From an uncultured Granulosicoccaceae bacterium (GTDB taxonomy: Bacteria > Pseudomonadota > Gammaproteobacteria > Granulosicoccales > Granulosicoccaceae), in NCBI GenBank assembly GCA_937998875.1, contig CALLBO010000009.1:62001-126000 (forward strand): a stretch of 64,000 bases of DNA, read 5' to 3'. The notes under the pieces are model-generated. The model did no database searches. It saw nothing but the letters and a program-made list of their open reading frames with translations, and was not told the origin of the DNA. Positions within the stretch are counted from its first letter, which is position 1. Each line of letters starts with the position of its first letter. This document shows, piece by piece, positions 8,605 to 18,334 of the stretch. The translations under genes and the position numbers were made by a program.

Positions 8605-9008
8605 TGACAAACATTCAGTTCTACCTAATCGAAACTGACAATACGTCTGAGCAGTTTAACTACGCGCTGCAACTGGCGCTGCAGCATCTCGCGCGCGGCA
8701 AACACCTGCATATCCATACCGCTTCAGCTCGTGATACCGCTCAGATGCAGCAACTTTTTGTCGACAAACTCAGCCATGGCAGTGACCGCCTCTCGATTGA
8801 TCATTCCGGAGAACTTGCAAACGAACGTGACGTACTACTGAACCTGTCGACTGAGGTACCGCACTTTTTCAGCAGTTTTGACTCGACCCTCGAAGTGATC
8901 TGTACCGGCAGCAGCGCAAAAGATACCGGTCGGGAACGTTATCGCTACTATAAATCCAGAGGTTATCCACTAATACACTGCGACGTGCCGGCGCAGTTGG
9001 CTTTGTAG
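8604..9008 (+). CDS. holC: DNA polymerase III subunit chi, HolC
   Basis: HolC (chi) binds the psi subunit of the clamp loader and the C-terminal tail of single-stranded DNA-binding protein, helping replacement of primase at the fork. The 134-residue protein starts MTNIQFYLIET and ends HCDVPAQLAL; it has the family's size and the N-terminal beta strand followed by a helix around ALQLALQHLARG. Its ATG shares one base with the pepA stop (TGATG), so translation is probably coupled. Chi proteins diverge quickly; position between pepA and valS is the strongest support. Confidence 0.88.
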   Translation: MTNIQFYLIETDNTSEQFNYALQLALQHLARGKHLHIHTASARDTAQMQQLFVDKLSHGSDRLSIDHSGELANERDVLLNLSTEVPHFFSSFDSTLEVICTGSSAKDTGRERYRYYKSRGYPLIHCDVPAQLAL

Positions 9009-9146
9009 CCAACCGGGTTCCCCGCAGCCCCCGAGGCGCTCCGCTTGGTATATATAAGTGTCACACAATTCTGCCATGCGCAGCCGGTCTGCGGCTAACC
9101 TGCTAGAATCCCGTCCATTCCTTAAAAAACCTGATAGCCGCAATAA
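9009..9146 (+). promoter_or_regulatory. Leader region of valS
   Basis: The 138-bp gap upstream of valS contains a short hairpin (AGCCG/CGGCT at 9082-9096) and a TAGAAT hexamer at 9104-9109 that could serve as a -10 box, about 37 nt before the start codon. I cannot find a good -35 box, and no T-box-like element is evident. Transcription may simply read through from pepA-holC. Confidence 0.3.
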
Positions 9147-11966
9147 ATGGAAACCACTTACAACCCAACCGCCATAGAACAGTCCTGGTATGAATACTGG
9201 GAGCGCGGCGATCATTTTGCACCATCAGGCAACGGCGATCCCTACTGCATAATGATTCCGCCGCCTAATGTGACCGGCACTTTGCACATGGGCCATGCAT
9301 TTCAGGACACGGTGATGGACACCTTAATAAGGTATCACCGGATGAAAGGTGACAACACATTGTGGCAACCCGGAACTGATCACGCCGGCATTGCAACGCA
9401 GATGGTGGTTGAAAGACAACTGGCTGCCCGTCAACAGAGCCGACACGATCTGGGTCGCGACAAGTTCATTGAGAAAGTCTGGGAGTGGAAAGAAGAATCA
9501 GGCGGCCACATTACCCGTCAGCTCAGACGCATGGGTACCTCTCCTGACTGGTCGCGAGAACGATTCACGATGGATGAAGGCTTGTCTCAGGCGGTAAGTG
9601 AAGTTTTTGTTTCACTATACGATGAGGGCTTGATCTATCGCGGCAAGCGACTCGTCAACTGGGATCCGGTGTTACACACCGCATTGTCAGACCTTGAAGT
9701 ACTTAGTGAAGAAGAAAACGGACATTTATGGCACTTACGTTATCCGCTTAGCGATGGCAGTGGCCAACTGATTGTCGCCACCACCCGTCCGGAGACCATG
9801 CTTGGTGACAGTGCGGTAGCAGTACATCCTGAAGATGAGCGCTATGGTCATTTGATAGGCAAAACCGTTACGCTACCGCTTACCGGTCGTGAGATACCGG
9901 TAATCGCCGATGACTATGTGGACCCTGAATTCGGTTCCGGCTGTGTCAAGATTACACCCGCACATGACTTTAACGATTATGCGATGGGGCAACGGCACAA
10001 TCTTGAAATCATAAATATCTTCACCGACAACGCCGAGATTAACGACAACGCTCCCGATGCTTACAAAGGCAAAGACCGTTACGTAGCACGAAAACAAATT
10101 GTCAAAGACCTGCAGGCACTGGATCTGCTCGAACGCATTGACGATCACAAACTCATGGTACCCAGAGGTGATCGCTCCAACGCAGTGGTTGAACCATACC
10201 TGACCGATCAGTGGTACGTTGATCTGACCACTGAAACACAGGCAGACGGCAGACCCGGTGGTAAGACACTCATTACTCAGCCTTCAATTGATGCAGTTAA
10301 AAACGGATCGATCAAATTTGTACCCCAGAATTGGTCAAAGACCTATTACCAATGGCTGGACAACATCGAAGACTGGTGCATCAGCCGACAGATCTGGTGG
10401 GGTCACCGCATACCTGCCTGGTATGACAAAGACGGCAACGTCTACGTTGCACAATCAGAAGACCTGGTACGCAGGAAATATAAACTCAGCGAGGATGTGG
10501 TACTACAGCAGGACGAAGATGTTCTTGACACCTGGTTTTCATCCGGTCTGTGGCCGTTTTCAACACTGGGTTGGCCTGAGCAGACCGATGCGCTTAAAAC
10601 CTGGTATCCAACAAGTGTGCTGGTTACCGGCTTTGATATTATCTTCTTCTGGGTAGCCAGAATGATTATGTTCGGCACCAAGTTTATGGACGGCCAGGTG
10701 CCGTTTAAAGAAGTGTATATCCATGGCTTAGTACGCGATGCCAACGGCCAGAAAATGTCTAAGTCAAAGGGCAACGTGCTTGATCCTCTGGATATTATCG
10801 ATGGTATCACTCTGGAAGATCTGCTTGAAAAGCGCACTGCCAACATGATGCAGGAGCATCTGGCAGAGAAAATCGCCAAACAAACCCGCAAAGAATTCGC
10901 TGACGGTATTGCAGGCTACGGTACCGACGCACTGCGATTTACCTTCGCCATACTTGCTTCTACCGGTCGTGATATTCGCTTTGATCTAAAGCGGGTTGAA
11001 GGTTACCGAAACTTCTGCAACAAGCTATGGAATGCTACTCGCTATGTGTTAATGAATTCAGAGGACTTTGATGCGAGCAAAGCACAGGACAGCAACATAG
11101 AGTTATCTCTGGCAGATAAATGGATTATTTCCTTGCTGCAGCAACTGGAGCTGCAGGTAGCCACACATCTCGACAACTACAGACTCGATCTTGCAGCCAA
11201 AGAAATCTATGAGTTTGCATGGAATGAGTACTGTGACTGGTATCTGGAGCTCGCTAAACCAGTCCTCAATGGTGATGAAAATTCCAATATACCCGAGCCA
11301 CAAAAGCTCGGCACACAGAGGACCCTGTTATGGGTATTGGAAGCATTGTTGCGATTAAGCCATCCGTTCATGCCTTATATCACTGAAGAGTTATGGCAGA
11401 AAGTAGCACCCAGTGCAGGCATTACGGGTGACACGATTATGCGGCAGGCCTATCCGGTTTGTGACACTACAAAAATTGATCAGGACGCTATTACCGAAGT
11501 TGAGTGGATCAAATCTTTTATTCTCGGTATTCGCAAGATTCGCGCGGAGTACGATATCGCACCAGGTAAAGCACTGCCGGTACTATGCGAAAACGCAACT
11601 GATGAAAACAAAGCCAGAGTAGAACTCCATACGGGGTTACTGCAGGCACTGGCAAAGACCGAAGCAATCACTGTACTGCCAGCAGGTAAAGCTGCACCGG
11701 AATCCGCCACCGCACTGGTTGGTGAAATGCGGTTGCTCATTCCTCTGGCAGGCTTAATAGACCCGGTTGAAGAAAACAAGCGCCTTGATCGTGAAAGCGC
11801 TCGCCTGTCAAAAGAAAAAGGTCGACTTGAAGGCAAACTCGGCAACGACAGTTTTGTTGCAAAAGCACCCGCAGACGTGGTGGAAAAAGAAAAGCAGAAA
11901 CTGGCCGATGTGATTGTTGCGATTGAACAGCTGGAGCAGCAGAAAGAGCGCCTGAAAGATCTGTGA
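9147..11966 (+). CDS. valS: Valyl-tRNA synthetase
   Basis: ValS charges tRNA-Val and edits misactivated threonine. The 939-residue protein is a class Ia synthetase. The HIGH-type motif is HMGH at residues 47-50 within [14 protein letters not shown], the CP1 editing domain follows ([17 protein letters not shown]), the KMSKS motif is at 536-540, then the anticodon-binding helical domain. A C-terminal Lys/Glu-rich coiled coil occupies about the last 65 residues (from [17 protein letters not shown]). The KMSKS-to-helical-domain stretch carries an insertion including a [14 protein letters not shown] segment typical of bacterial ValS. It is third in pepA-holC-valS. Confidence 0.97.
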   Translation: METTYNPTAIEQSWYEYWERGDHFAPSGNGDPYCIMIPPPNVTGTLHMGHAFQDTVMDTLIRYHRMKGDNTLWQPGTDHAGIATQMVVERQLAARQQSRHDLGRDKFIEKVWEWKEESGGHITRQLRRMGTSPDWSRERFTMDEGLSQAVSEVFVSLYDEGLIYRGKRLVNWDPVLHTALSDLEVLSEEENGHLWHLRYPLSDGSGQLIVATTRPETMLGDSAVAVHPEDERYGHLIGKTVTLPLTGREIPVIADDYVDPEFGSGCVKITPAHDFNDYAMGQRHNLEIINIFTDNAEINDNAPDAYKGKDRYVARKQIVKDLQALDLLERIDDHKLMVPRGDRSNAVVEPYLTDQWYVDLTTETQADGRPGGKTLITQPSIDAVKNGSIKFVPQNWSKTYYQWLDNIEDWCISRQIWWGHRIPAWYDKDGNVYVAQSEDLVRRKYKLSEDVVLQQDEDVLDTWFSSGLWPFSTLGWPEQTDALKTWYPTSVLVTGFDIIFFWVARMIMFGTKFMDGQVPFKEVYIHGLVRDANGQKMSKSKGNVLDPLDIIDGITLEDLLEKRTANMMQEHLAEKIAKQTRKEFADGIAGYGTDALRFTFAILASTGRDIRFDLKRVEGYRNFCNKLWNATRYVLMNSEDFDASKAQDSNIELSLADKWIISLLQQLELQVATHLDNYRLDLAAKEIYEFAWNEYCDWYLELAKPVLNGDENSNIPEPQKLGTQRTLLWVLEALLRLSHPFMPYITEELWQKVAPSAGITGDTIMRQAYPVCDTTKIDQDAITEVEWIKSFILGIRKIRAEYDIAPGKALPVLCENATDENKARVELHTGLLQALAKTEAITVLPAGKAAPESATALVGEMRLLIPLAGLIDPVEENKRLDRESARLSKEKGRLEGKLGNDSFVAKAPADVVEKEKQKLADVIVAIEQLEQQKERLKDL

Positions 11967-12031
11967 GTCTTAGCCGTTAGTCGGAGTGCACGCGGTCATG
12001 ATTCTATATTTTCGTAAGGTGATAAGCGCAA

Positions 12032-12157
12032 GCGCATCCACCAAAATGACACAATAACAAACGCTAAAAATTTACAGCGAATTGAGTCGCATGATTGTAC
12101 AGGGGTACACGTATTTGACGTGTTGCACATTGGTGGATCGCAGGCTTACCCCCTGCG
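12032..12157. repeat. Nested inverted repeats between valS and the pseudo-receiver gene
   Basis: This intergenic segment contains three nested or adjacent palindromes. The outer arms are ATCCACCA (12036-12043) and TGGTGGAT (12131-12138), extended by near matches on both sides. An inner pair is ACACGT/ACGTGT (12107-12112, 12118-12123), and CGCAGG/CCTGCG (12139-12144, 12152-12157) forms a third stem. It lies between convergent genes. It could be a terminator, a structured RNA or a remnant repeat element; no long U-run is present. Confidence 0.55.
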
Positions 12158-12197
12158 TGACGCTCTGAGCTCTATGCCCACTGTGTGACACAGGCGC

Positions 12198-14210
12198 TTA
12201 CAGCGCAGATGCCGCAATACGCTCCACAGGATCCACTCGCTTCACTTTATCTGACGATCGGCACTCTGGTGTAAGCTTGTTACCGGCATCAATATCATAG
12301 ATAGTGTTATCCAAACCATCCATTTCTATCTTCATGCATGCTGCTTCACAATGCTTCAGGATGTAGCCTGCTGTCAGGTTTGATCTGCGCGGCAGTTCAA
12401 TAAAAGACGCGTGTGACACCAGCTGCACATCGGTTAAATAGCTGACGAGTACAGGTAGTTCGTCTACCAGTTTTTCCGCGGTTGATCGTAACTGTGCTGC
12501 ACTCGCAGCTTCAAACAGTAGTAGAAATTTTCCGGCACCGATGTACTCCAGCGCTGCTCCAGATTCGGTGTAGTTGGATATTTCCGCTTCTACTATATCG
12601 AGCATCGGCTTACTTTTACCCAAACTGATACGATCTCCGGTTACTATTGCGCTCAGTTTAATATCAAGCATCAACAACCGATAAACAGAATTACCCGCAA
12701 CGCTCTTAAGAATTCTCTCGATCTGCTCGCGCACAGACAGCAGTTGCGGCGCTTCCACTACCGCAGCTGGCAGCTCCTCCGGCACCACAGCCGAAAGCTC
12801 TTTTGCTAATGCAGCGGTGGCGATGGGACCGTCTACAGCGGTTGGAACTTCACCCACACCAAGTTCGCTATCGGCAACCGGCGCATCGACGGACAATTCC
12901 GTGGCAGTAGGAATAACAATACTTTCAACATCTGCGTGCACAACCGCAGCATCGGCAGTCAACTTTCTGGATTTTTGGCCCACAGACTCAAAAGTCAGTA
13001 AACAAACATCATCTTCGATGCCATATTCACTGGCGTTAATGTCCCGCCCCCTGTAAGCGACCGACAGGGTCTTTCCGCCCAGTGTACGGAACAGCGCTTT
13101 TACCGGATCCTCAAGTGATCGTTTAACCGACACACCGTGTATCGATTTTTCAAAATCGGTACTCTGCAATGCCTGTATATCGCCATCGCTAAGCAGATTG
13201 GCAGCTGACTGATTAGCAGCCAGTATATCTCGCCGTTTCCCAATTAGCAGAGCCGGCATAGCCACGTCTTGTATTAATTCTGCTATGCCACACGTTTCAG
13301 GTTGAACGTGCGCTGCACCTTCAGCTGCACCATGGCCCTTAGCATAGCCTGCAATACGGGATGACAAACCCGTTGCAATCGCATCCAGCCGGGCAAATAA
13401 GACTTCACTCGACTCCGATTTATCAAGGCAGGCTATCGCACCGACAGCAAGACTTTGCTGTACAACACTGGCGTGTTTCTTACTGGTCATCACAGCGTAA
13501 ACTGGACGCGTCTTTTCACTTAACGAACCCATGTACCTGCAGAGTTCCTCGCCGCTTTCATCATGCAGAAAAAGCTCTGTCACTACCAGATCAAACTTTT
13601 TTCGGTTGAGCGCTTTACGCGCATCGGTACCAGAGCCTGCAACTTCCACATGGTATCCATTGCTTTCAAGCAACTTCCGTAAAACATGCGAGATCACAGG
13701 AGCATCATCCACCAGCAAAACACTTTGGAGCTGACCGGTTCGTGAGCGTTGAGAATGATCACTCTTTATCTGGCTAATCGCAACCGGTGCAGCAATAACC
13801 GGTTTTTCTTTAACCACCAGTCGTTGAAGCACAGTTTCTATACGTTCGTAATTGCGCCACAACAATGCTTGAGTTCTGGAGCGTCTGTGAGCCAGCGCTT
13901 GTACATCTTTATCTGCTTCTTCACTGAGTATGATCAGCGGTAAATCACTATGGTCGGCGCTGGCTAACGTAATCAACAGGTCTGAAATAATTCTAACCTC
14001 TCCTTGTGGCCAGCCAAGGACCATACAATCATAGCCCCCTGCCAACTGCTGGTTGGCAAACCTTTCAGCGAGCGCTGTGCAGGCGACTGCAGAGTCTGAA
14101 AATACATCCGCCTCAAGGTTTTTTTTCAGGGCATAGGTCTTTAGCACCTGCGCCATGGCGGGGGCGGTATCGACGATTAACAGTTTTGGTTTTCGCGCTT
14201 GGCTAGACAT
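12198..14210 (-). CDS. Multidomain signalling protein with two pseudo-receivers, a PAS-like and a degenerate GGDEF-like domain
   Basis: This 670-residue cytosolic protein starts with two response-regulator-like domains (about 8-130 and 162-280). In the first, the phosphoacceptor position is Gly66 (DCMVLGWP) and the acidic pair is incomplete. In the second, the acidic pair LLVDDAP is intact but the phosphoacceptor is Glu212 (LVVTELFL). A PAS-like segment follows (about 310-410, ALLIGKRRDILAANQSAANLL), then an Ala/Val/Pro-rich linker (415-490) and a GGDEF-like fold (500-640) whose signature reads GAGKF at 558-562. None of these signalling sites looks catalytically competent, so a scaffold or ligand-sensing role is inferred. 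No partner kinase is adjacent. The domain boundaries are my estimate. Confidence 0.7.
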   Translation of the reverse strand: MSSQARKPKLLIVDTAPAMAQVLKTYALKKNLEADVFSDSAVACTALAERFANQQLAGGYDCMVLGWPQGEVRIISDLLITLASADHSDLPLIILSEEADKDVQALAHRRSRTQALLWRNYERIETVLQRLVVKEKPVIAAPVAISQIKSDHSQRSRTGQLQSVLLVDDAPVISHVLRKLLESNGYHVEVAGSGTDARKALNRKKFDLVVTELFLHDESGEELCRYMGSLSEKTRPVYAVMTSKKHASVVQQSLAVGAIACLDKSESSEVLFARLDAIATGLSSRIAGYAKGHGAAEGAAHVQPETCGIAELIQDVAMPALLIGKRRDILAANQSAANLLSDGDIQALQSTDFEKSIHGVSVKRSLEDPVKALFRTLGGKTLSVAYRGRDINASEYGIEDDVCLLTFESVGQKSRKLTADAAVVHADVESIVIPTATELSVDAPVADSELGVGEVPTAVDGPIATAALAKELSAVVPEELPAAVVEAPQLLSVREQIERILKSVAGNSVYRLLMLDIKLSAIVTGDRISLGKSKPMLDIVEAEISNYTESGAALEYIGAGKFLLLFEAASAAQLRSTAEKLVDELPVLVSYLTDVQLVSHASFIELPRRSNLTAGYILKHCEAACMKIEMDGLDNTIYDIDAGNKLTPECRSSDKVKRVDPVERIAASAL

Positions 14211-14273
14211 CTATTCAGGTTTCCGGTTCTGTCTTGTTATTGTTGTGACACCACAAACTCGATCACCAGGCAA

Positions 14274-14287
14274 AGCAGAATTCTGCT
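14274..14287. promoter_or_regulatory. 14-bp perfect palindrome upstream of the pseudo-receiver gene
   Basis: AGCAGAATTCTGCT is a perfect palindrome about 64 bp upstream of the start codon of the 670-residue signalling protein, in the 214-bp gap after the YeiW-like gene. It is a possible dimeric regulator site; nothing identifies the regulator. Confidence 0.3.
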
Positions 14288-14424
14288 TCTATTGATAGCA
14301 AGCAATGAGCAATTTACACCCTGAGAATGTCAAATTGACTCGTGGTACTCATGAAGTATAGTAGCTGCTGTAAAATTGACAGAAATATGGTGGGAGGCAG
14401 ATAAAAACTTTTTTATACAACAAC

Positions 14425-14736
14425 TTATCTTGTAATTTCTTCCAACACAGCAAGGTAATGCAACGCCTGAGTACGGTCGTCACCACACATAGCGGGCTCC
14501 GGCATCAGATCGACGCAAAACTGCGGGCGCACAGCCTGACCAAACAATTCACAGGCGTTGTTTGCATCAAGGTGTATACAACGCACACCGGCAGGTTTGC
14601 CATCAGGCATACCGGGTATCGGGGTATTAATAGAGGGTGCTATGCAGCAGGCACCGCATTTTTCTCGACAGTTAACTGGCCTACACCAATCCGAAGAACG
14701 GCCTGACCCGGACAAGATCACCTGGCGCAACACCAT
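14425..14736 (-). CDS. YeiW/YkgJ-type cysteine-cluster (zinc/iron-chelating) protein
   Basis: This small protein of about 103 residues carries the UPF0153 cysteine signature: CREKCGACC, then the conserved SINTPIPGMPDGKPAGVRC block, a single Cys in NACELFG, PQFCVDL and AMCGDD. These cysteines are thought to bind zinc or iron; the cellular role is not known. The start is uncertain because the frame is open into moeA. I chose the ATG at 14736, which has GGAG a few bases upstream and makes the gene overlap the moeA end by 56 bp; GTG at 14733 is equally placed. Overlap and strand suggest cotranscription with mobA-moeA. Confidence 0.78.
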   Translation of the reverse strand: MVLRQVILSGSGRSSDWCRPVNCREKCGACCIAPSINTPIPGMPDGKPAGVRCIHLDANNACELFGQAVRPQFCVDLMPEPAMCGDDRTQALHYLAVLEEITR

Positions 14737-15955
14737 CACACTCCACAGGCAACACAATAAAACAGTTGGCAAGACACATGGAACTCAAACGTCCTGCTCC
14801 TTGTTTACCGGTTGTGCGTACCGTTTGTTCGCCATTATCGTCCACTTCAACAATGCCACGTTGGTATTCAATTCGTCCCGGTACTTTTCGAATACTCTCT
14901 TTTGCTTTAACACTGAAGAGTTGCGTGTCAGTAGTTGAACAACCCATCATGGCTTTGATAGTTGGCAGTACAAACTCATAAAAAGTTACCATGACAGCCA
15001 CCGGATTACCGGGTAGCCCAAAGAAGCGGCAGTCGTTCACCACACCACAGGCTAACGGCCGGCCGGGTCGCATAGCGAGTTTCCAGAAAGTCAGCTCTCC
15101 AAGCTCAGCAATCGACTCGCTGACAAAATCTGCCTGCCCCGCAGATACTCCACCGGATGTGATTACCAGGTCTGCAACATCTGCAGCTTTTTGTATCGCC
15201 GCAGTGGTGGCTTCCCGCGTGTCCGGTACGACACCCAGATCGACCAGTTCAACCTGCTCGCGACTTAGCAGTGCAAAAAGCGTATGGCGGTTACTGTCAA
15301 AGATTTCTCCTGGACTAAGCTTTTTGCCCGCATGAGTTTCAAGCGGTCGTAACTCATCTCCGGTACTGAAGAACGCGACTTTAAGACACCGCTTAACCTC
15401 AACAGCGTCTATACCGAGAGAAGCAATCAGGCCAAGCTCCGCCGGATTAACCAGTGTACCTGCTCTCAGGACAATATCTCCGGTATTGATGTCTTCTCCC
15501 GCATGACGGACATTGCGACCTGCGACGGTACTGCCATCAATTAATATGTGTTCGCCATCAAGTGCTACATGTTCCTGTATTACAACTGTGTCTGATCCTG
15601 CCGGCATCATGCCGCCAGTCATAATACGCACTGCCTCACCTGGCTTTAATACTATATCTACCGGACGACCTGCCCATGCAGTGTCGAGTACCGTTAACTT
15701 TCTTTCTACATCACCGGACGGTAAATCAGCGCTGTTTATCGCATAACCATCCATTGCGCTGTTCGTATACGCCGGCACTTTAATCGGCGAAATAATATCT
15801 TTTGCGAGAACATGATTGAGGGATTCCCGCAACGATACCTGTTTTGACTCAGAAACTGTTTTTACCTGCTCCTGCATACGCGCAAGTGCTACCGCCACTG
15901 GCAGTAAGTCAGGTTCCTGTGGATCATCACAAGACGGTTGCTTTTCAATCGCCAT
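14681..15955 (-). CDS. moeA: Molybdopterin molybdotransferase MoeA (second copy)
   Basis: This 424-residue MoeA paralog has NSAMDGYA near residue 67, GGMMPAGSDTVVIQE, FSTGDEL, GEIFDSNR, SGGVSAGQADFV, RPGRPLACG and FGLPGNPVAVMVT. The metal-insertion and MPT-binding landmarks are therefore intact. It lies in a tight cluster: its start overlaps the mobA end by 11 bp and its end overlaps the YeiW-like gene. The pairing with mobA implies that this copy serves the bis-MGD branch used by DMSO-reductase-family enzymes. Compared with the copy at 1790-3061 it differs throughout, so the two are old paralogs and not a recent duplication. Confidence 0.94.
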   Translation of the reverse strand: MAIEKQPSCDDPQEPDLLPVAVALARMQEQVKTVSESKQVSLRESLNHVLAKDIISPIKVPAYTNSAMDGYAINSADLPSGDVERKLTVLDTAWAGRPVDIVLKPGEAVRIMTGGMMPAGSDTVVIQEHVALDGEHILIDGSTVAGRNVRHAGEDINTGDIVLRAGTLVNPAELGLIASLGIDAVEVKRCLKVAFFSTGDELRPLETHAGKKLSPGEIFDSNRHTLFALLSREQVELVDLGVVPDTREATTAAIQKAADVADLVITSGGVSAGQADFVSESIAELGELTFWKLAMRPGRPLACGVVNDCRFFGLPGNPVAVMVTFYEFVLPTIKAMMGCSTTDTQLFSVKAKESIRKVPGRIEYQRGIVEVDDNGEQTVRTTGKQGAGRLSSMCLANCFIVLPVECDGVAPGDLVRVRPFFGLV

Positions 15956-16553
15956 GCGTACTCCGATGTAACTCGGTTTTCTGCAGCTCCTCTTCGGTAT
16001 TTATATTAACGAAGCTTTCCGCGAACTCACTACAATTGACAACTTCAAGTGTGTGTTGCTCGAACCAGCGGTCAATTTTTCTCTCACCGGACTTGAGGTA
16101 GTCTCTAAGACTGTTCAAAAGCTCAGTTTTAACCAGACAAAACACCGGGTGGGTTCGATCACCATCACTGGCGACACCAATCTCTACATCGTTTTCTACC
16201 ACCGCGTTAAACATATGAGGGAGTAAATCCGGTGACTGCATCGGTGAATCGCACGGGCATGTGTAGACCCAGTCTGTTTTTGCAACAGACATTCCGGCCT
16301 CAAAACCTGCAAGAGGCCCTTGAAATCCCTCTATGCTATCCGGCACTACCTGAACATCGTACTTTTTATAATCAGCAAGGTTGCGGTTAGCGTTAATTAC
16401 GACGTCTTGAACATTGGGTTTCAGTATGTCGATTACCCACGAAATCATCTCCGTCTGCTGCAACAGAACGAGGCCTTTATCCGCACCATTCATGCGCCGC
16501 CCCATGCCACCGGCAAGGATGACACCGGTAATCGAATTGCTGGTGGTAGTCAC
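15945..16553 (-). CDS. mobA: Molybdenum cofactor guanylyltransferase MobA
   Basis: MobA transfers GMP from GTP to molybdenum cofactor, giving the guanine dinucleotide form needed by many periplasmic reductases. The 202-residue protein has the nucleotidyltransferase start ITGVILAGGMGRRMNGADKGL, the QGPLAGFEAGM segment and CPCDSPMQSPDLLPHM, where the Asp coordinates Mg. It is the first gene of mobA-moeA-yeiW-like, with 11 bp of overlap into moeA. A 9-bp gap separates it from gshA upstream on the same strand, so it may be transcribed with gshA. Confidence 0.93.
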   Translation of the reverse strand: MTTTSNSITGVILAGGMGRRMNGADKGLVLLQQTEMISWVIDILKPNVQDVVINANRNLADYKKYDVQVVPDSIEGFQGPLAGFEAGMSVAKTDWVYTCPCDSPMQSPDLLPHMFNAVVENDVEIGVASDGDRTHPVFCLVKTELLNSLRDYLKSGERKIDRWFEQHTLEVVNCSEFAESFVNINTEEELQKTELHRSTHGD

Positions 16554-16562
16554 GACAGAGAA

Positions 16563-18176
16563 TTAGTTGAGTTGTGCATGGTAGCTATCCAGAAACGCTT
16601 TAAAACTCATACTATCAGACGCCTCTATATCAGCCTGCTTCTCAATAGACTCTTTCACTAACTGCTCAAATTCCCGCTGCTTTTCTGTAGACAGCGGCGT
16701 ACTTTGCGCCTTATGCTCCTGTGACTTGCGCATACCAAAAGTAAAAAAGTCTTCATTATTGTCAAACAGTTCCTGCAGCATCATACCGGAAGGCGTTAAC
16801 GACGGATCGTGTAACTTGTGAAGCTGTTGCGTGAGAGAATTACAATACACTTTCGGTTGGCCTTCAACATCCAGCAAATCGCAGAGTTCACCAACCATAT
16901 CGAGAATTTCCGATCCCCACTGGCGTAATGATACCGTCTCATCACCGCGCTGTAGCTGCAGGTCTGGATCCCGTCCTTTGTGAGCCACAGAAATAAGATT
17001 ACTCTTGTTTTGTAGCTGTTCTTTCGCATCCATCGGCGGACTGTCGCAAAGCATACAAAAAAGCATAAAGGATTCTAGAAATCGAAGCTGTTCATCGTTA
17101 ATACCCAGTGGGTCGTAGGCATTTACATCCAGTGAACGTAACTCAACATACTGAATACCACGCCTTTGCATCGCCAGCGCTGGCATCTCCATTGGTTCGG
17201 TGATCTGCTTCGGGCGTATTGAACTGTAGTGTTCGTTTTCAATTTGCAGAAGGTTGGTATTGAGCTGCTGGTATTCGCCATCTGCATCAAACAAACCGAG
17301 CGCTTCATAACGCTCTGAAGGCTGCTGAATTGCCGCTAATAAAAAGCTCACATATTCATCAACACTGTTATAGCTGGCGTTAACTGTGGTCGACTCATCA
17401 CGATTATTCTGATATCCGATATCTCCCATACGCAAAGAGGTAGCGTGCTGTTCATAGTAGGTATTGCGCGCATGCTTTTTCATTACAGCGGGCGGCGGCT
17501 TGGTACCAAAGAACGTGCCGCACACAGCTGGCGACGCACCAAACAGGTAGGGAATCAGCCAGCCGAAGCGCAAAATATTTCGACTCAGGGCAAAATACTG
17601 GGCGGAGATAAAATCCTGATCTGCAGGCTGGCCTTCCACTTCGGCCAGTATTTTCCAGAAACTATCCGGATACGAGTAGTTATAGTGCACACCGGCAATA
17701 GCCTGCATTTTTCGCCCGTAACGCAAACCAAGACCGCGTCGATAAACCTGCTTCATCTGCCCAACGTTGGAGGTACCGTATCGTCCGATAGGTACATCCT
17801 CGTCCAGCTTTAATCCACAGGGCATGCTGGTACCCCATAACAACTCACCTTCAGGTAGTTTGGAATAGACAAAATTCTGCACGTCTGAGAGGTGACTCAG
17901 TGTGGAGGCTAGATCCTGATATGGTGGTGTGACGATCTCAAGCAAAGCCTCTGAAAAGTCTGTAGTAATGGAAGCGTGGGTCAGCGCTCGGCCCAGCCCG
18001 ACCGGATGCGGCAGCGGTGATAAGGTGCCATCCGGTGCAACACGCAGGCACTCTTTTTCAACCCCAACCTTGCGGCCACGCAGCGGGCGTTCACTGCATT
18101 TGGCGTAAACAGATTCGAGACGGTGGCGGGCAAGCTCGTACAAAGACGTTATCTCCACAGGGCGCGTTCTCCGCAC
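16563..18176 (-). CDS. gshA: Glutamate--cysteine ligase GshA
   Basis: GshA joins glutamate and cysteine through the gamma-carboxyl group, the first step of glutathione synthesis. The 537-residue length and motifs match the proteobacterial type 1 enzyme: GVEKECLRV near residue 38, TDFSEALLEIVTP, a GTSMPCGL segment, GVHYNYSYP in the substrate-binding core, and QYVELRSLDVNAYDPLGI. The start MRRTRPVEITSLYELA is the first Met in frame; a shorter start is possible since homologs often begin near the LYELA helix. It is divergent from the alpha/beta hydrolase; gshB is not in the window. Confidence 0.94.
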   Translation of the reverse strand: MRRTRPVEITSLYELARHRLESVYAKCSERPLRGRKVGVEKECLRVAPDGTLSPLPHPVGLGRALTHASITTDFSEALLEIVTPPYQDLASTLSHLSDVQNFVYSKLPEGELLWGTSMPCGLKLDEDVPIGRYGTSNVGQMKQVYRRGLGLRYGRKMQAIAGVHYNYSYPDSFWKILAEVEGQPADQDFISAQYFALSRNILRFGWLIPYLFGASPAVCGTFFGTKPPPAVMKKHARNTYYEQHATSLRMGDIGYQNNRDESTTVNASYNSVDEYVSFLLAAIQQPSERYEALGLFDADGEYQQLNTNLLQIENEHYSSIRPKQITEPMEMPALAMQRRGIQYVELRSLDVNAYDPLGINDEQLRFLESFMLFCMLCDSPPMDAKEQLQNKSNLISVAHKGRDPDLQLQRGDETVSLRQWGSEILDMVGELCDLLDVEGQPKVYCNSLTQQLHKLHDPSLTPSGMMLQELFDNNEDFFTFGMRKSQEHKAQSTPLSTEKQREFEQLVKESIEKQADIEASDSMSFKAFLDSYHAQLN

Positions 18177-18334
18177 GCAAGTGCGGACAGTGCGCTACGG
18201 ATCCGGTGGGATCCAGAAATGAGTTGCCATTATACTGTGTTCACTACGCATATTTATCAAACAATAATTTCTGCGACACGGTGGTATTACCCCAGGCCGT
18301 ACTAACCCGAGCCCAAGTAACCGGAACCCCAGGC

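Noticed and set aside
9009-9146. T-box riboswitch upstream of valS
   Set aside because: The gap is too short and lacks the T-box sequence; T-boxes are also rare in gammaproteobacteria.
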